Positions 17,177 through 28,463 of a stretch of DNA of 64,000 nt are shown piece by piece. The notes beneath the pieces are model-generated. The model was not told where the DNA came from. It ran no database searches and saw only the letters and a list, made by a program, of their open reading frames with translations. A program made the translations under genes and the position numbers. Source of the DNA: Spirochaetes bacterium GWB1_60_80 (lineage in GTDB: Bacteria; Spirochaetota; Spirochaetia; Treponematales; UBA12059); NCBI GenBank assembly GCA_001829185.1, contig MIAR01000023.1, positions 62,001-126,000 on the forward strand, in the 5' to 3' direction. The stretch's first letter is position 1, and each line of letters starts with the position of its first letter.

Positions 17177-18541
17177 TCACTCCTCGTCGGCTTCCAAACC
17201 ATAATCGCGCAGTTTTTGGTAGAGGGTTTTCCGGCTGATGCCCAGGATTTCGGCGGTGCGGCTTTTGTTGCCTTCGTTGGCGGCCAGGGTATCGCCGATG
17301 ATGATACGCTCGGCCGCATCGAGCCGGATACCCAATGATAAGCGGATGCCGCCGCTTTCCTCGCTGCCGCGCAGGGCGGGCGGCAGGTCGTCGAGGGTGA
17401 TGATGTTGCCGCTGGTCAGTACTACCGCGCTTTCCATGCAGTTGCGCAGTTCGCGGATATTGCCGGGCCAGCCGTAGTTGTACAGCGCGGTCCGGGCCTT
17501 GGCGTCGAAGCCGTCGATGCGCTTGTTGTTGTCGGCGGCGAATTCCTGGAGGAAGGCGCTGGCCAGGATGGGGATGTCGTCCTTGCGCTCGCGCAGGGGC
17601 GGTACGTCGATGTTGACGACATTAAGCCGGTAGAACAGGTCTTCGCGGAAGCTGCCTTTCTTTATCTCCGCTAGCAGGTCCCGATTGGTGGCCGAAATGA
17701 CGCGAACGTCGGTTTCCAGGGTGCGCTCGCCGCCGACCCGCTCGAAACTGTGTTCCTGCAGGACGCGCAGGATCTTAACTTGGACGCTCTGGTTGATTTC
17801 GCCGATTTCGTCCAGGAAAAGCGTGCCGCCGTTGGCCATCTCGAAGCGGCCTTTCTTGGCGTTAGCCGCGCCGGTGAAGGCGCCTTTTTCGTGGCCGAAA
17901 AGCTCGCTTTCCAGCAACGACTCGGCCAGGGCGGCGCAGTGCACCTTGATGAACGGCTTGTCGGCCCTTTCCGACAGGTTGTGCAGGGCGTCGGCCACCA
18001 ATTCCTTGCCTACGCCGCTCTCGCCGGTGATCAAGACGCCGGCCTTGGTCGGCGCCACTTTCCGGATGCGTTCGAAGATCGACTTGATGGCCGCGCTGCG
18101 GCCGATGATGCTGGAGGTCTTCTTGCCGGTCTCGATTTCCTGCAGCAGCTCCTGGTTGCGCTGGGCCAGCGCTCGGCGGTCGAGGGCCCGCTTGGCCAGT
18201 AAGGCCAGGTGGGCGAGGTTTACCGGTTTGGTTATGAAATCATAAGCGCCGTCGCGCATCGCCGCCACGGCGTCCTCGACCGTGCCATGGCCGGTCAGGA
18301 TGATCACCGGCAGGGACGGATAATGGCCGACCACGTGGCGTAGCACGTCCATGCCCGATATTTTGCCCATTTTGAGGTCGGTGATCACCAGATCCACCTC
18401 GCCGCGGTCCGTCTCGGCTATGGCCTCGTTGCCATCGGCCGCCAGGCAGGTGTCGTAACCTTCCATGCGAAGGTACTCGGCGATGCCGGCGCGGATGTTC
18501 GGCTCGTCATCGGCAATCAGTATTTTGAGGCTCATGCTCAT
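17177..18541 (-). CDS. NtrC/AtoC-type sigma-54-dependent response regulator
   Basis: An N-terminal receiver (ILIADDEPN, phospho-acceptor in LVITDLKMG, KPVNLAHL) is followed by an AAA+ domain with GESGVGKE (Walker A), GAFTGA (sigma-54 contact), GTLFLDEIGEI (Walker B) and YGWPGNIREL. A Fis-type helix-turn-helix ends the protein (NKSRTAEILGISRKTLYQKL). It activates RNA polymerase carrying sigma-54 after phosphorylation by its kinase. The second ATG at 18535 is better spaced from AGGGAG than the first. The gene overlaps the upstream kinase by 35 bases. An exact sigma-54 promoter occurs at 62379 in this window; whether this regulator acts there is inference. Confidence 0.95.
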   Translation of the reverse strand: MSMSLKILIADDEPNIRAGIAEYLRMEGYDTCLAADGNEAIAETDRGEVDLVITDLKMGKISGMDVLRHVVGHYPSLPVIILTGHGTVEDAVAAMRDGAYDFITKPVNLAHLALLAKRALDRRALAQRNQELLQEIETGKKTSSIIGRSAAIKSIFERIRKVAPTKAGVLITGESGVGKELVADALHNLSERADKPFIKVHCAALAESLLESELFGHEKGAFTGAANAKKGRFEMANGGTLFLDEIGEINQSVQVKILRVLQEHSFERVGGERTLETDVRVISATNRDLLAEIKKGSFREDLFYRLNVVNIDVPPLRERKDDIPILASAFLQEFAADNNKRIDGFDAKARTALYNYGWPGNIRELRNCMESAVVLTSGNIITLDDLPPALRGSEESGGIRLSLGIRLDAAERIIIGDTLAANEGNKSRTAEILGISRKTLYQKLRDYGLEADEE

Positions 18542-19703
18542 GCTCCCTGTCCGCGCAGCGGCCGGTTATCAGTTTCTGGTTGGTTTGCGGTATCGGCAGC
18601 GAGACGACGAATTCCGAACCGAACCCGGCCTTCGATTTGACGGCGATGTCGCCGCCGTGTTCCTTGACTATCTTGTAGGTGAGGGTCAGGCCCAGGCCCG
18701 TTCCGTCCGACTTGGTGGTGTAGTACGGCTCGAAAATCTTGCTCAGGTTGCGCTCGTCGATGCCGCAGCCTGAGTCCTTGACGGTGATGCGCGCTTCGTT
18801 GCTGTCCTGCCCCGTGCGCAGCAACAGGCTGCCGCCGTGCTCCATGGCGGCGCTGGCGTTGGTAATCAGATTGAGTAAGGCCTGCTTCAGGAAATGGCGG
18901 TCGAAGGGAATGGGCGGCAAGGTCGTATCGAGTTCCAGCCGCAGCTCGATGTCGGCGGCCTCGGCCTCGGGCCTGAGGAAGTCGGCCAGTTCCTTGACCA
19001 GCCGGTTCAGGTCGTCGTTGATGGTGGTGATATTCATCGGCCGGACGGCGAACAGGAAGTCAACCACGATGCTGTTCAGGCGGTTGATCTCCTCGTCGAC
19101 GATTTTCAGGTAACGGTCGACAGCCGGCGCGGTGGCGCTGCCGAGCGCCTTCTTGAGCAATTGGACGTGGATGCTGATGGCGCCCAGGGGATTCTTGATT
19201 TCGTGGGCCACGCCGGCGGCCAGGGTGGTGAGCGCGGCCAGGTTCTCGGCGCGGCGCAGGCGGCTTTCGCGCTTGCGCTTCTCGGTGGTCTCCTCGATGT
19301 GCACCAGGGTGCCGGTGATGCGCTTGTCGCGCACCAGCGGCGTGATGCTGATGGCGATGATGCGCGGGCCTTGCTTGGTGTCCAGGGTAAACTCGCGGTC
19401 GAGGATTGTCTCCTCGGCCTTCATGATGGTTTCGAAAAATTCGGCCAGTTCGTCGTCGCGCAGGCTGTGCCAAAGCGGACTGTCGTACAGTTCGGTGGCG
19501 ATAAGCGGCACCAGCCGCTCGGCCGACTTGTTGATCAGGATGGGCAGGTGCGAATCGTCGCAGACGATGATGCCGTCCAGCATCGAGTCGAGTACCGTCT
19601 CCAGGCGGTCGTTTTCTTCCGCCAGGGAGCGCAGCAGGCTGCGGATGGAGTCTTCGTTCATCCGGGAGACCCTGGCCATGGCCTTGTTCAGGAAATTGCG
19701 CAT
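18507..19703 (-). CDS. NtrB/AtoS-type PAS histidine kinase
   Basis: The partner kinase of the sigma-54 activator. A PAS-like domain at about residues 35-140 (LDSMLDGIIVCDDSHLPIL) is followed by the HisKA helix with AAGVAHEIKNPLGAISI. The HATPase domain has LLNLITNASAAMEHGG, DSGCGIDERNLSKIFEPYY and GTGLGLTLTYKIV. There is no membrane segment, so it is a cytoplasmic sensor; the ligand is unknown. It lies four bases after holB and runs 35 bases into the regulator gene. The treponemal AtoS-AtoC pair has the same layout. Confidence 0.93.
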   Translation of the reverse strand: MRNFLNKAMARVSRMNEDSIRSLLRSLAEENDRLETVLDSMLDGIIVCDDSHLPILINKSAERLVPLIATELYDSPLWHSLRDDELAEFFETIMKAEETILDREFTLDTKQGPRIIAISITPLVRDKRITGTLVHIEETTEKRKRESRLRRAENLAALTTLAAGVAHEIKNPLGAISIHVQLLKKALGSATAPAVDRYLKIVDEEINRLNSIVVDFLFAVRPMNITTINDDLNRLVKELADFLRPEAEAADIELRLELDTTLPPIPFDRHFLKQALLNLITNASAAMEHGGSLLLRTGQDSNEARITVKDSGCGIDERNLSKIFEPYYTTKSDGTGLGLTLTYKIVKEHGGDIAVKSKAGFGSEFVVSLPIPQTNQKLITGRCADREHEHEPQNTDCR

Positions 19704-19707
19704 CGCG

Positions 19708-20991
19708 TCAACTCGCCGGGTTAGTGTCGGACAGGCTGGCCAGCAGCCATTCGCCCAGCGCGGCCGGGTTAAGGTTGTAGGCCGTGTAGCGCATCAGGCT
19801 GTCGCGGCTGCAGGCGGCAAAGCGTTCCGCGAAGCGCAGCAGGCCCGGGGAGCGGCTGTCGCGCAGCCAATCGGCCAGCAAGCGGCCGCCTTCCTCGAGG
19901 AAGGCCGGGAAGAGCCAGGACATGGCGTCAACGCTGCCGCCGAAGTTGGCCGTTTCCTTGAGTATGCCGGCCATGACGGCCGCGGCCGGTTGGTGGCTGT
20001 CGCGCATGGCCGCCAGCGGCTGGCCGTCGAGAACCAGACCATCGTCGTGTCGCTCGGCCAGGACGGCCAGCAGGAAGCGCCGCGCCTGGAGCGTCACCGT
20101 TTCCATGGCCCCGCCGCGATGCTGGGCGAAGTAGTCGCCGATTGAGGTGTCGAGTGCCAAATCCGGCTCCCGCTGGTCGATGCGGAAAACCCGGACTAGC
20201 ACCTGGCGGGCGGCGGCCGCGTCGCGCTGGACGAAGCGGTAGGGGCGCAGGCGCGACAGGATAGTGGGGATGATGGCCTGGCGGCGCGAAGTGGTCAGCA
20301 CGAAGGTGGTTTGTTCCGGCGGCTCCTCGAGGATCTTGAGCAGGGCGTTGCGCGCCGCGTCCATCATGCTGTCGGCATGCTCGATGACGATCAGGCGCCG
20401 CCGGTGCCAGGCGCCCTGCCGGGCCTGGTGCTCGATGGAGCGCACCTGGAACACCGGCGTGCTGGCCGGGATCTGGTCGTGCAGCTTTTCGCAGGTGGTC
20501 AGGAGCTTGCGTGCCTCGGTTGCGGCCAGCCGCCCGTCGCCATTGCCTGGCAAGCAGTATTCCAGCCCTTCCATCACGATGCGCAACAGCGGCTGGATCT
20601 TGGCCAGGCGGGCTTCCTCGTTGCCGTATAATTCGGGGTCGAAGCGCTTGCACACCTTGCGGACCGCGCGGATGAAAAAGTAACGCGAGGCTGGCGTCGG
20701 CGCCTGGTCGAGCATGTCCACCGCGATGGCCAGCTCCGCCCGCGACGTTTTGGGGCCCAGCAGCAGCAAGTCCGAATGGGTCAGCGCCCGGTGCTTGGCG
20801 CATTGCGGGCAGTCGCAGTTCCAGGCGGCGCCGTCGTCGCAGGAGCTGACGCGGGCCAGCTCCAGGGCGCCGCTCAGTTTGGCGGACAGGGGGGGGCCGT
20901 CGAACAGCAGCGAGCCCGGCAGCTGGCCATCCTTGATGTCTTGGCTGAGTCGCCGAATGGCTTCGGCCTGTCCGATGATATTTTCGAACAT
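19708..20991 (-). CDS. holB: DNA polymerase III delta-prime-like clamp-loader subunit
   Basis: The N terminus MFENIIGQAEAIRRLSQDIK and the zinc-module cysteines in WNCDCPQCAKH identify a DnaX/HolB-type clamp-loader subunit. The lid/sensor-1 block is present (IEHADSMMDAARNALLKILE and TTFVLTTSRRQAIIPTILSR). The P-loop position reads DGPPLSAKLS and lacks a proper GKT, as expected for delta-prime, which does not hydrolyse ATP. It stays within a packed operon: cvpA ends four bases upstream and the kinase begins four bases downstream. It could be annotated as a generic AAA protein; delta-prime fits best. Confidence 0.85.
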   Translation of the reverse strand: MFENIIGQAEAIRRLSQDIKDGQLPGSLLFDGPPLSAKLSGALELARVSSCDDGAAWNCDCPQCAKHRALTHSDLLLLGPKTSRAELAIAVDMLDQAPTPASRYFFIRAVRKVCKRFDPELYGNEEARLAKIQPLLRIVMEGLEYCLPGNGDGRLAATEARKLLTTCEKLHDQIPASTPVFQVRSIEHQARQGAWHRRRLIVIEHADSMMDAARNALLKILEEPPEQTTFVLTTSRRQAIIPTILSRLRPYRFVQRDAAAARQVLVRVFRIDQREPDLALDTSIGDYFAQHRGGAMETVTLQARRFLLAVLAERHDDGLVLDGQPLAAMRDSHQPAAAVMAGILKETANFGGSVDAMSWLFPAFLEEGGRLLADWLRDSRSPGLLRFAERFAACSRDSLMRYTAYNLNPAALGEWLLASLSDTNPAS

Positions 20992-20995
20992 CGGC

Positions 20996-21553
20996 TTAGG
21001 CTGACCGCGCGGGCCGCGTTGCCGGAATCAGCCAGGCGGCCATTCCGGCCTTCAGGGTTCCCGACAGGGCCGAGGCTTCCTCGGGAGTCACCGGGGCGGC
21101 CGGCAGGCGGGCGCGCAGGAAGGGCATCAGGAAGCGGCTGATGAAGCTTTTCTCAAGCAGGTTGGTGACATCGAAGAATGACTGGTAATGGATCACCGCC
21201 AGGATGACCAGTACGATGGCTAAGCCTTCGAGCAGGCCGAAGACCAGGCCGAGAATACTGTCCCCGGCATTGAGGTTGGTGCTGTCGATGATGGCCTGGG
21301 CCGAGTGGCCGAGGATCTTGACCAGCAGGAAGGCCACCGCGGCGGCCAGCAGGAAGCCGAGAACGGGCGCCAGGAGCCCGAGCGGGACGACTAGGTTGAT
21401 CCAGCCGCCGACGATGCGGTACATCAGGAAGCCGCAGACCACGGCGGCCACGACGGCCAGCTTGGAACTGAGTTCGGCCGCCAGGCCGCGGATCAGGCAG
21501 CGGATGCCGGTGAGCAGCAGGATGGCGATGAAAATAAGGTCGAGGGCATTCAT
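20996..21553 (-). CDS. CvpA-family membrane protein
   Basis: The 185-residue product begins MNALDLIFIAILLLTGIRCL and has four membrane segments, with the family hallmark RGLAAELSSKLAVVAAVVCG after helix 1. CvpA proteins are linked to colicin V export in E. coli and, more broadly, to envelope homeostasis; the exact role is unclear. GAGGAG precedes the ATG, which overlaps the end of murG by four bases. The frame also stays open far upstream through murG, but that part is a shadow. Confidence 0.85.
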   Translation of the reverse strand: MNALDLIFIAILLLTGIRCLIRGLAAELSSKLAVVAAVVCGFLMYRIVGGWINLVVPLGLLAPVLGFLLAAAVAFLLVKILGHSAQAIIDSTNLNAGDSILGLVFGLLEGLAIVLVILAVIHYQSFFDVTNLLEKSFISRFLMPFLRARLPAAPVTPEEASALSGTLKAGMAAWLIPATRPARSA

Positions 21554-22656
21554 GCTTGTCTCCTCGTGGCCTGGCTGACCACTAATGCGGCGATGTCGGC
21601 GGCGGCGGCGGGATTGGCCTGCCGGCGCAGGGCTGCCACTAGGGCGGCTCTTTCGGCCGGTGTTTCCAGCAACTGGAGTATGCCTGCCAATAGCCTGTCC
21701 GGGTTGGCCTCGTCGCCCAAGAGGCAGCGGGCGGCGCCGGCCGCTGCCAGCAGCTTGGCGTTGTGCACCTGGTCGCCGCGCGTGCCCGAGCCGGATAGCG
21801 GTATGAGCAGCAGGGGCAGCCCGCAGGCGCTGCTTTCCCAGATGGTGCCGGCGCCGGCCCGACCGACCACCAAGCTGGCGGCGGCCATCAGGTCGGCCAT
21901 TTCGGCGTGGACGAATTCGAAGCCCCGGTAGCCAGAATCGGCCGGCCGGCAAGGCGCAAAGCCAGCCCCGGTTTGGTGAGCCACGAAGGCTCGGCCGGCC
22001 AAGCGCGGCAGGATGTCGCCGATCAGGCCGTTGACTTGTAGCGCGCCCTGGCTGCCGCCCAGCACTAGGATAACGGGCAAGCCGGCCGGGCAGCCCAGGA
22101 AGGCCCGGCCGCGCGCCGCGTCGCCGGCGGCCAGGCTGCTCCGTACCGGGTTGCCGCAGATAATGGTTTTGCGTTGCCAAGCCGGCTTGAGGTAGTTTAA
22201 GGTGGCTTGCCAGCTGACCAGGATGGCGGCCGCCCGGCCGGCGTTGAGGCGGGTGGCCAGGCCGGGGCTGACGTCCGACTCGTGGGTGAAGTAGGGGATG
22301 CCCAGGGCGGCGGCGGCGGCGCAGGGCGGCACGCTGACGTAGCCGCCCTTGGAAAATAGTAGGCAGGGCCGCAGGCGGCGCAAGATGCCCAGGGCGGCGA
22401 CATAGCCGGCCGCGATGCGGAAGAGATCCAGGAAATTGCGCAACGAAAACTGGCGGCGCAGTTTGCCCGAGGGGATAGCCAGGAATTCCAAGCCGGCCTT
22501 CTCGACGGCTGCCCGTTCCATGTCCTTGCTGGAGCCGATCCAGACGATGCGGCCAGCCCAGCTGCGACGCAATTCTTCTATCACGGCCAGGCCGGGGAAG
22601 ATGTGGCCGCCCGAGCCGCCGCCGGTGAAGACGATGCACTGCGGGTCAAGCTTCAT
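21550..22656 (-). CDS. murG: UDP-GlcNAc:undecaprenyl-PP-MurNAc-pentapeptide transferase MurG
   Basis: MurG adds GlcNAc to lipid I to make lipid II at the inner face of the membrane. The N-terminal glycine loop FTGGGSGGHIFPGLAVIEEL, the hydrophobic membrane-facing segment and GGYVSVPPCAAAAALGIP are present. The C-terminal donor-binding part has LVLGGSQGAL, LVVGRAGAGTIWESSACGLP and IPLSGSGTRGDQ. Length (368) is normal. The start overlaps the pgi stop by four bases and the stop overlaps the cvpA start. Confidence 0.95.
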   Translation of the reverse strand: MKLDPQCIVFTGGGSGGHIFPGLAVIEELRRSWAGRIVWIGSSKDMERAAVEKAGLEFLAIPSGKLRRQFSLRNFLDLFRIAAGYVAALGILRRLRPCLLFSKGGYVSVPPCAAAAALGIPYFTHESDVSPGLATRLNAGRAAAILVSWQATLNYLKPAWQRKTIICGNPVRSSLAAGDAARGRAFLGCPAGLPVILVLGGSQGALQVNGLIGDILPRLAGRAFVAHQTGAGFAPCRPADSGYRGFEFVHAEMADLMAAASLVVGRAGAGTIWESSACGLPLLLIPLSGSGTRGDQVHNAKLLAAAGAARCLLGDEANPDRLLAGILQLLETPAERAALVAALRRQANPAAAADIAALVVSQATRRQA

Positions 22657-24239
22657 ACCGCTCCCGTCAGGCCGGCGTAGGCATCCAGCAGGCTGTCGCC
22701 GGAGCCGCTGGGGGCCAACACTTGCTGGGTGAGTTTCTTGCCCAGCTGGACGCCTTCCTGGTCGAAGGAGTTGAGGTTCCAGGCGAAACCCTGGAACATG
22801 ACCTTGTTCTCGTAGTGGGCCAGCAAGGCGCCGAGGGCCCGGCCGTCCAGGGCGTCGCCGACCAGCAGGCTGGAGGGCCGGCCGCCGGAAAAGGCCTTGT
22901 TGGGGTCAGCGTCCGGCTTGCCGCGGGCGAAGGCCACGATCTGGGCTGTCAGGTTGGCGTTCAGCTTGCGCCGGGCGCTGGAGCCCTCGAAGGCCGGGTC
23001 GTGGTCGGTCTGGTTGCGGCGGAAGGCGATGAATTGCAGCGGCACGATGTCAACGCCCTGGTGCAAGAGCTGGTAGAAGGAGTGCTGGCCGTTGGTGCCC
23101 GGCTCGCCCAGGATGACCGGACCGGTCGGTAGTACCGTCGGGCGGTCGTCGCGCCGGTTGGTCTTGCCGTTGGATTCCATGTCCAGCTGCTGCAAGTGGG
23201 CCGGGAAGCGGCTGAGCGCCTGGCTGTAGGGCAGGACGGCCGTGGCCGCCCGACCGAGCACCGAGCGCTCGAAGACGCCCAGCAAGGCATCGAGCAGGGC
23301 GGCGTTGCGGCGCGGGTCGTGTTCCAGAGCCAGGCGATCGGCCTCGGCGGCGCCGTCCAGCAGGTCCTGGAAGAGCTGCGGGCCGAGCGTCAGCGCCAGG
23401 ATGACGCCGCCGACCGCGCTGGTGGCGCTGTAGCGGCCGCCGATGTAGTCGTCAATATAGAAAGAATCGAGGTAGGCCGGGTTGTGGGCCAGCGGGCTAG
23501 TCTGGCTGGTCACCGCCACCACCTGCCGGGCGGCGTCCAGGCCGCGCTCTTGCAGCCAGCCGCGCACCAAGGCTTCGTTGGCCAAGGTTTCCTGGGTGGT
23601 GCCGCTCTTGGACACCACGATGAACAGACAGCGCGCCGGGTCGATGGCGGCCAGCACGCCGTTGGCGTCATCCGGATCGACATTGCTGATGAAATGGGCG
23701 CGCAATTTCAGGCTGCCGGTGCTGCGGGCGTGCTGCTCCAGGGCCAAGTAGAGGGCGCGCGGCCCCAGGTCCGAGCCGCCGATGCCGATTTGGACCACAT
23801 CAACGAAGCTGGCGCCGGCCGCGGTCTTCAGGCGGCCGGAACGCACCGCCTCGGCGAAGCGGTAGAGGCGCTGGCCCTCGGCGGCGTAGAAGGCCGTGAA
23901 GTCGAAGCCGTCCACCACCACCGGGCCGGCCGGCGCGCCGCGCAGGGCATGGTGCAGCACCATCCGCTTCTCGCCGCGGTTCATGACTTCTCCGGCCAGG
24001 ACAGATCGATACTGGTCGATCAGCCCCAATTCGGTGGCGGCCTGTGTCAAGCGGTCGATGGCCTGGTCGGAAACGTCCATGGCGGCGTAACTGTAGGTTA
24101 GCCCACCGCCGGCCGGAACCTGGCGGCGCTGGACGCGGCCGGCATCCAGGCAGTCGGCCAGCCGTTCGGCCGGTATAGTCCGCAGGGCCGGCCAGGCGGC
24201 GGTTTGGTCGATCGATGTATATGGTGCGTCCTGCTTCAT
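22653..24239 (-). CDS. pgi: Glucose-6-phosphate isomerase
   Basis: Interconverts glucose 6-phosphate and fructose 6-phosphate in glycolysis; the product also feeds GlmS, encoded elsewhere in this window. Conserved blocks are visible: VQIGIGGSDLGPRALYLALE, FIVVSKSGTTQETLANEALV, DYIGGRYSATSAVGG and GTNGQHSFYQLLHQG (the PGI signature region). The C-terminal catalytic lysine region is GVQLGKKL. The ATG at 24239 is preceded by AGGAGG; the frame continues upstream to 24296, but that start would fall in the promoter. First gene of the minus-strand run to 17177. Confidence 0.96.
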   Translation of the reverse strand: MKQDAPYTSIDQTAAWPALRTIPAERLADCLDAGRVQRRQVPAGGGLTYSYAAMDVSDQAIDRLTQAATELGLIDQYRSVLAGEVMNRGEKRMVLHHALRGAPAGPVVVDGFDFTAFYAAEGQRLYRFAEAVRSGRLKTAAGASFVDVVQIGIGGSDLGPRALYLALEQHARSTGSLKLRAHFISNVDPDDANGVLAAIDPARCLFIVVSKSGTTQETLANEALVRGWLQERGLDAARQVVAVTSQTSPLAHNPAYLDSFYIDDYIGGRYSATSAVGGVILALTLGPQLFQDLLDGAAEADRLALEHDPRRNAALLDALLGVFERSVLGRAATAVLPYSQALSRFPAHLQQLDMESNGKTNRRDDRPTVLPTGPVILGEPGTNGQHSFYQLLHQGVDIVPLQFIAFRRNQTDHDPAFEGSSARRKLNANLTAQIVAFARGKPDADPNKAFSGGRPSSLLVGDALDGRALGALLAHYENKVMFQGFAWNLNSFDQEGVQLGKKLTQQVLAPSGSGDSLLDAYAGLTGAV

Positions 24240-24267
24240 GGCAGCCTCCTGTCCGAAATCATGTCCA

Positions 24268-24296
24268 ATAGTATGCGGGTGGCCCTCTTTTTGCAA
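24268..24296 (-). promoter_or_regulatory. Promoter for pgi-murG-cvpA-holB-kinase-regulator
   Basis: On the minus strand: TTGCAA (24296-24291), 17-base spacer, TACTAT (24273-24268); each hexamer matches four of six consensus bases. It gives a leader of about 20 bases before the pgi ATG. Confidence 0.5.
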
Positions 24297-24307
24297 GGGT
24301 AATAGCC

Positions 24308-24671
24308 TAGGAGCCTGTCGGACTCAGGAGCGCCAAAAAAAATAAGTGAAATAACCCTGCCACGCTAAAGAACCCAGAATTCTAGCAGGGTGTTGAAAAA
24401 CGCGGATGCGGCTTTTCAACACTTCAAAAGCCGGTACAATTACGCAGCATAGCGCAAGCTATGCGAGGAATTGTTAAGGTTGTTGAGAAAGCAACCGGCT
24501 TTTTCAACAACCTGCTAGCCTGTTTCCCTCGCTTTTTGGCCGATCTCAGCGCCCCGCGGCGTAAAATCGGTTCGTCAATCGGGCCATACAGGAAGTATGG
24601 CTCTCAATCCTCACCTATTTTCCACTCGCGGCTCGCTTTCGCTGGGCCAAAATCCTAAGTCCGACAGGCTC

Positions 24672-24674
<3 letters not shown>
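24308..24674 (+). mobile_element. Family B inverted-repeat element, complete copy, carrying a nested family A element
   Basis: The left end TAGGAGCCTGTCGGACTCAG and the right end are inverted copies with one mismatch. The element encodes no convincing protein. A direct repeat TAGCC lies at 24303-24307 and 24673-24677, a possible target duplication. The interior (24538-24600) matches 42438-42497. Family A copy 1 sits inside at 24383-24517. The right end supplies the TAG stop of the hybrid kinase gene (24672-24674). The region between pgi and the kinase gene (24240-24671) otherwise holds only the pgi promoter. Confidence 0.8.
24383..24517 (+). mobile_element. Family A element, copy 1 (135 bp, nested in family B)
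   Basis: Bounded by TAGCAGG and CCTGCTA. It contains three hairpins: GTGTTGAAAA/TTTTCAACAC, ACAATT..GCATAGC gcaa GCTATGC..AATTGT, and AGGTTGTTGA/TCAACAACCT. It differs from copy 2 at one base near the right end. Without the insert and one TA, the host element has the same spacing as the uninterrupted copy at 42341, which supports insertion at TA. Confidence 0.88.
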
Positions 24675-27095
<2,421 letters not shown>

Positions 27096-27097
27096 AC

Positions 27098-28375
27098 CTA
27101 AAAATTCGCCTTGAGGATTTCCAGGGTCTTAGTCAGGATCTGCTGCGGCTTGAGCGGCTTGACCAAGTAGCTTTTGACCCCGGCGCGATAGGCCTTGACA
27201 ACCGCCTCGCGCTGGGTGATGGCCGACAGGACGATGATCGGTATCTGCAAGTCGCGGGCATGCAGATTGGACAGCACCTCAAAACCGTTGACCTGGGGCA
27301 TGCGCAGGTCCAGGAATACCAGGTCGAAGCTGCGCTGTTCGGTGGCTTCCAGGAAAACCCGGCCGTTGTTGAAGGTACTGACCTTGGCGTTCAAGCTGGC
27401 GAAGGTGGTCTTGATGAGTTCTTGGATGACGAAATCGTCGTCCACGGCCGCGATTTCCAGGTCACGGCCCAGGTCGTTCAGGCTGGCCGGGGAGGTTTGC
27501 GCCCGGGCTTGCTCCGTGTCGAAGCGCATGGTAACCGTCTCGCTGCGTTTAGCGCCGCTGGAGTTCAGGACTTTTTCCGAAATGATGGCGGCCTTGTCTT
27601 CCGGCAGGTCGGCGGCGGTGGCCGCTTCGGCAATTAGGCCGTCGATGGCGTATTCCAGCGACTTGACCACCTCGACGCCGGCGTATTCGGCCCGGCCCGC
27701 CACGAATTCCTGCACGAAGCCGGACAGGGTCAGGATCTTGAAGGACCGGCTCTTGGCTGAGGCCGCCGCGATGATGGTATTGAGCAACAACTCCAGATTG
27801 GCGCCGTCGACGAAGGACAGCTCCATGTCGCTCAGCATCAGGATGACTTTGGGCTTCTGGATGCTGTAGAGGTCGATCAGCTCCTTGATCTTGAAGCGCA
27901 AGAGGTCGATTTTGTCGCGGTTGAGGCCCATGGCCAGCTCGATGAACAGGATATTGTCGTTGACGTGGGCCTCGACGATACAGGGTGTCTTATCCATGTC
28001 GAAACGCACGCCGGTTACCTCGGCTACGGTTTGCAGGAAGATATCCAGCTTAAGCGGCTTCATGAAGATTTTCTTGATATTGAAGGGTAAAAGATCGAGC
28101 AGGCGATTCTTGTCGAGCTTGTGGGCGGTCAGCATGACCGGAATATCGGCGGTGTTCGGGTTCTTGGCCTTTTCCTGCAACAATTCCTGGGCTGTCTTGC
28201 GGCTGAGGTGGTAATCCATGATGATCAGCTCCGGCGGCTCCTTGCGCATCTTGGACAGTCCGTCCAGGCCGTTGATGGCCACCTCGACCGCCAACCCGGC
28301 CCGCAGCAAACGGTTCTTCAGATAGTCACGGAACAGGTCGGATTCGTCGATAATCAAGACAGCCGGACGCGCCAT
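27098..28375 (-). CDS. Two-receiver protein with central STAS-like domain
   Basis: The ATG at 28375 follows AGAGG and gives MARPAVLIIDESDLFRDYLK. Receiver 1 spans about residues 1-120 (LIIMDYHLS, KPLKLD) and receiver 2 about 300-425 (IAAVDDDFVI, VFLDLRMPQVNG, KPLKPQQ). Between them, about 130-250, the pattern PKVILMLSDMELSFVDGANL then SFKILTLSGFVQEFV resembles a STAS (anti-sigma antagonist) domain, but the usual phosphorylatable serine after FVD is not present. There is no DNA-binding or enzymatic output domain, so it may act by protein binding. It is co-transcribed with the hybrid kinase. The STAS call is from pattern only. Confidence 0.85.
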   Translation of the reverse strand: MARPAVLIIDESDLFRDYLKNRLLRAGLAVEVAINGLDGLSKMRKEPPELIIMDYHLSRKTAQELLQEKAKNPNTADIPVMLTAHKLDKNRLLDLLPFNIKKIFMKPLKLDIFLQTVAEVTGVRFDMDKTPCIVEAHVNDNILFIELAMGLNRDKIDLLRFKIKELIDLYSIQKPKVILMLSDMELSFVDGANLELLLNTIIAAASAKSRSFKILTLSGFVQEFVAGRAEYAGVEVVKSLEYAIDGLIAEAATAADLPEDKAAIISEKVLNSSGAKRSETVTMRFDTEQARAQTSPASLNDLGRDLEIAAVDDDFVIQELIKTTFASLNAKVSTFNNGRVFLEATEQRSFDLVFLDLRMPQVNGFEVLSNLHARDLQIPIIVLSAITQREAVVKAYRAGVKSYLVKPLKPQQILTKTLEILKANF

Positions 28376-28391
28376 ACATACCTCTGGCCTG

Positions 28392-28420
28392 AGTATATAG
28401 CACACCGATTGTCAGTACAA
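28392..28420 (-). promoter_or_regulatory. Promoter for the REC-STAS-REC / hybrid kinase operon
   Basis: On the minus strand: TTGTAC (28420-28415), 17-base spacer, TATACT (28397-28392). The -10 is five of six; the -35 is weak, with a better TTGACT five bases upstream (28425-28420) at a longer spacing. Confidence 0.45.
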
Positions 28421-28463
28421 GTCAAACTGTAGTATTCTAATTCGACCTTTTTTTCCGTTTTTT

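Noticed and set aside
20996-22639. 547-codon minus-strand frame through murG into cvpA
   Set aside because: Only the last 185 codons (cvpA) have a start with Shine-Dalgarno and a family pattern. The rest is an Arg/Pro-rich shadow of murG.
24461-24658. Small frame beginning MRGIVKVVEKATGFFNNL, recurring in the family A copies
   Set aside because: It is simply the translation of hairpin sequence. It runs out of the element into unrelated bases with no common stop, so it is not a conserved peptide.
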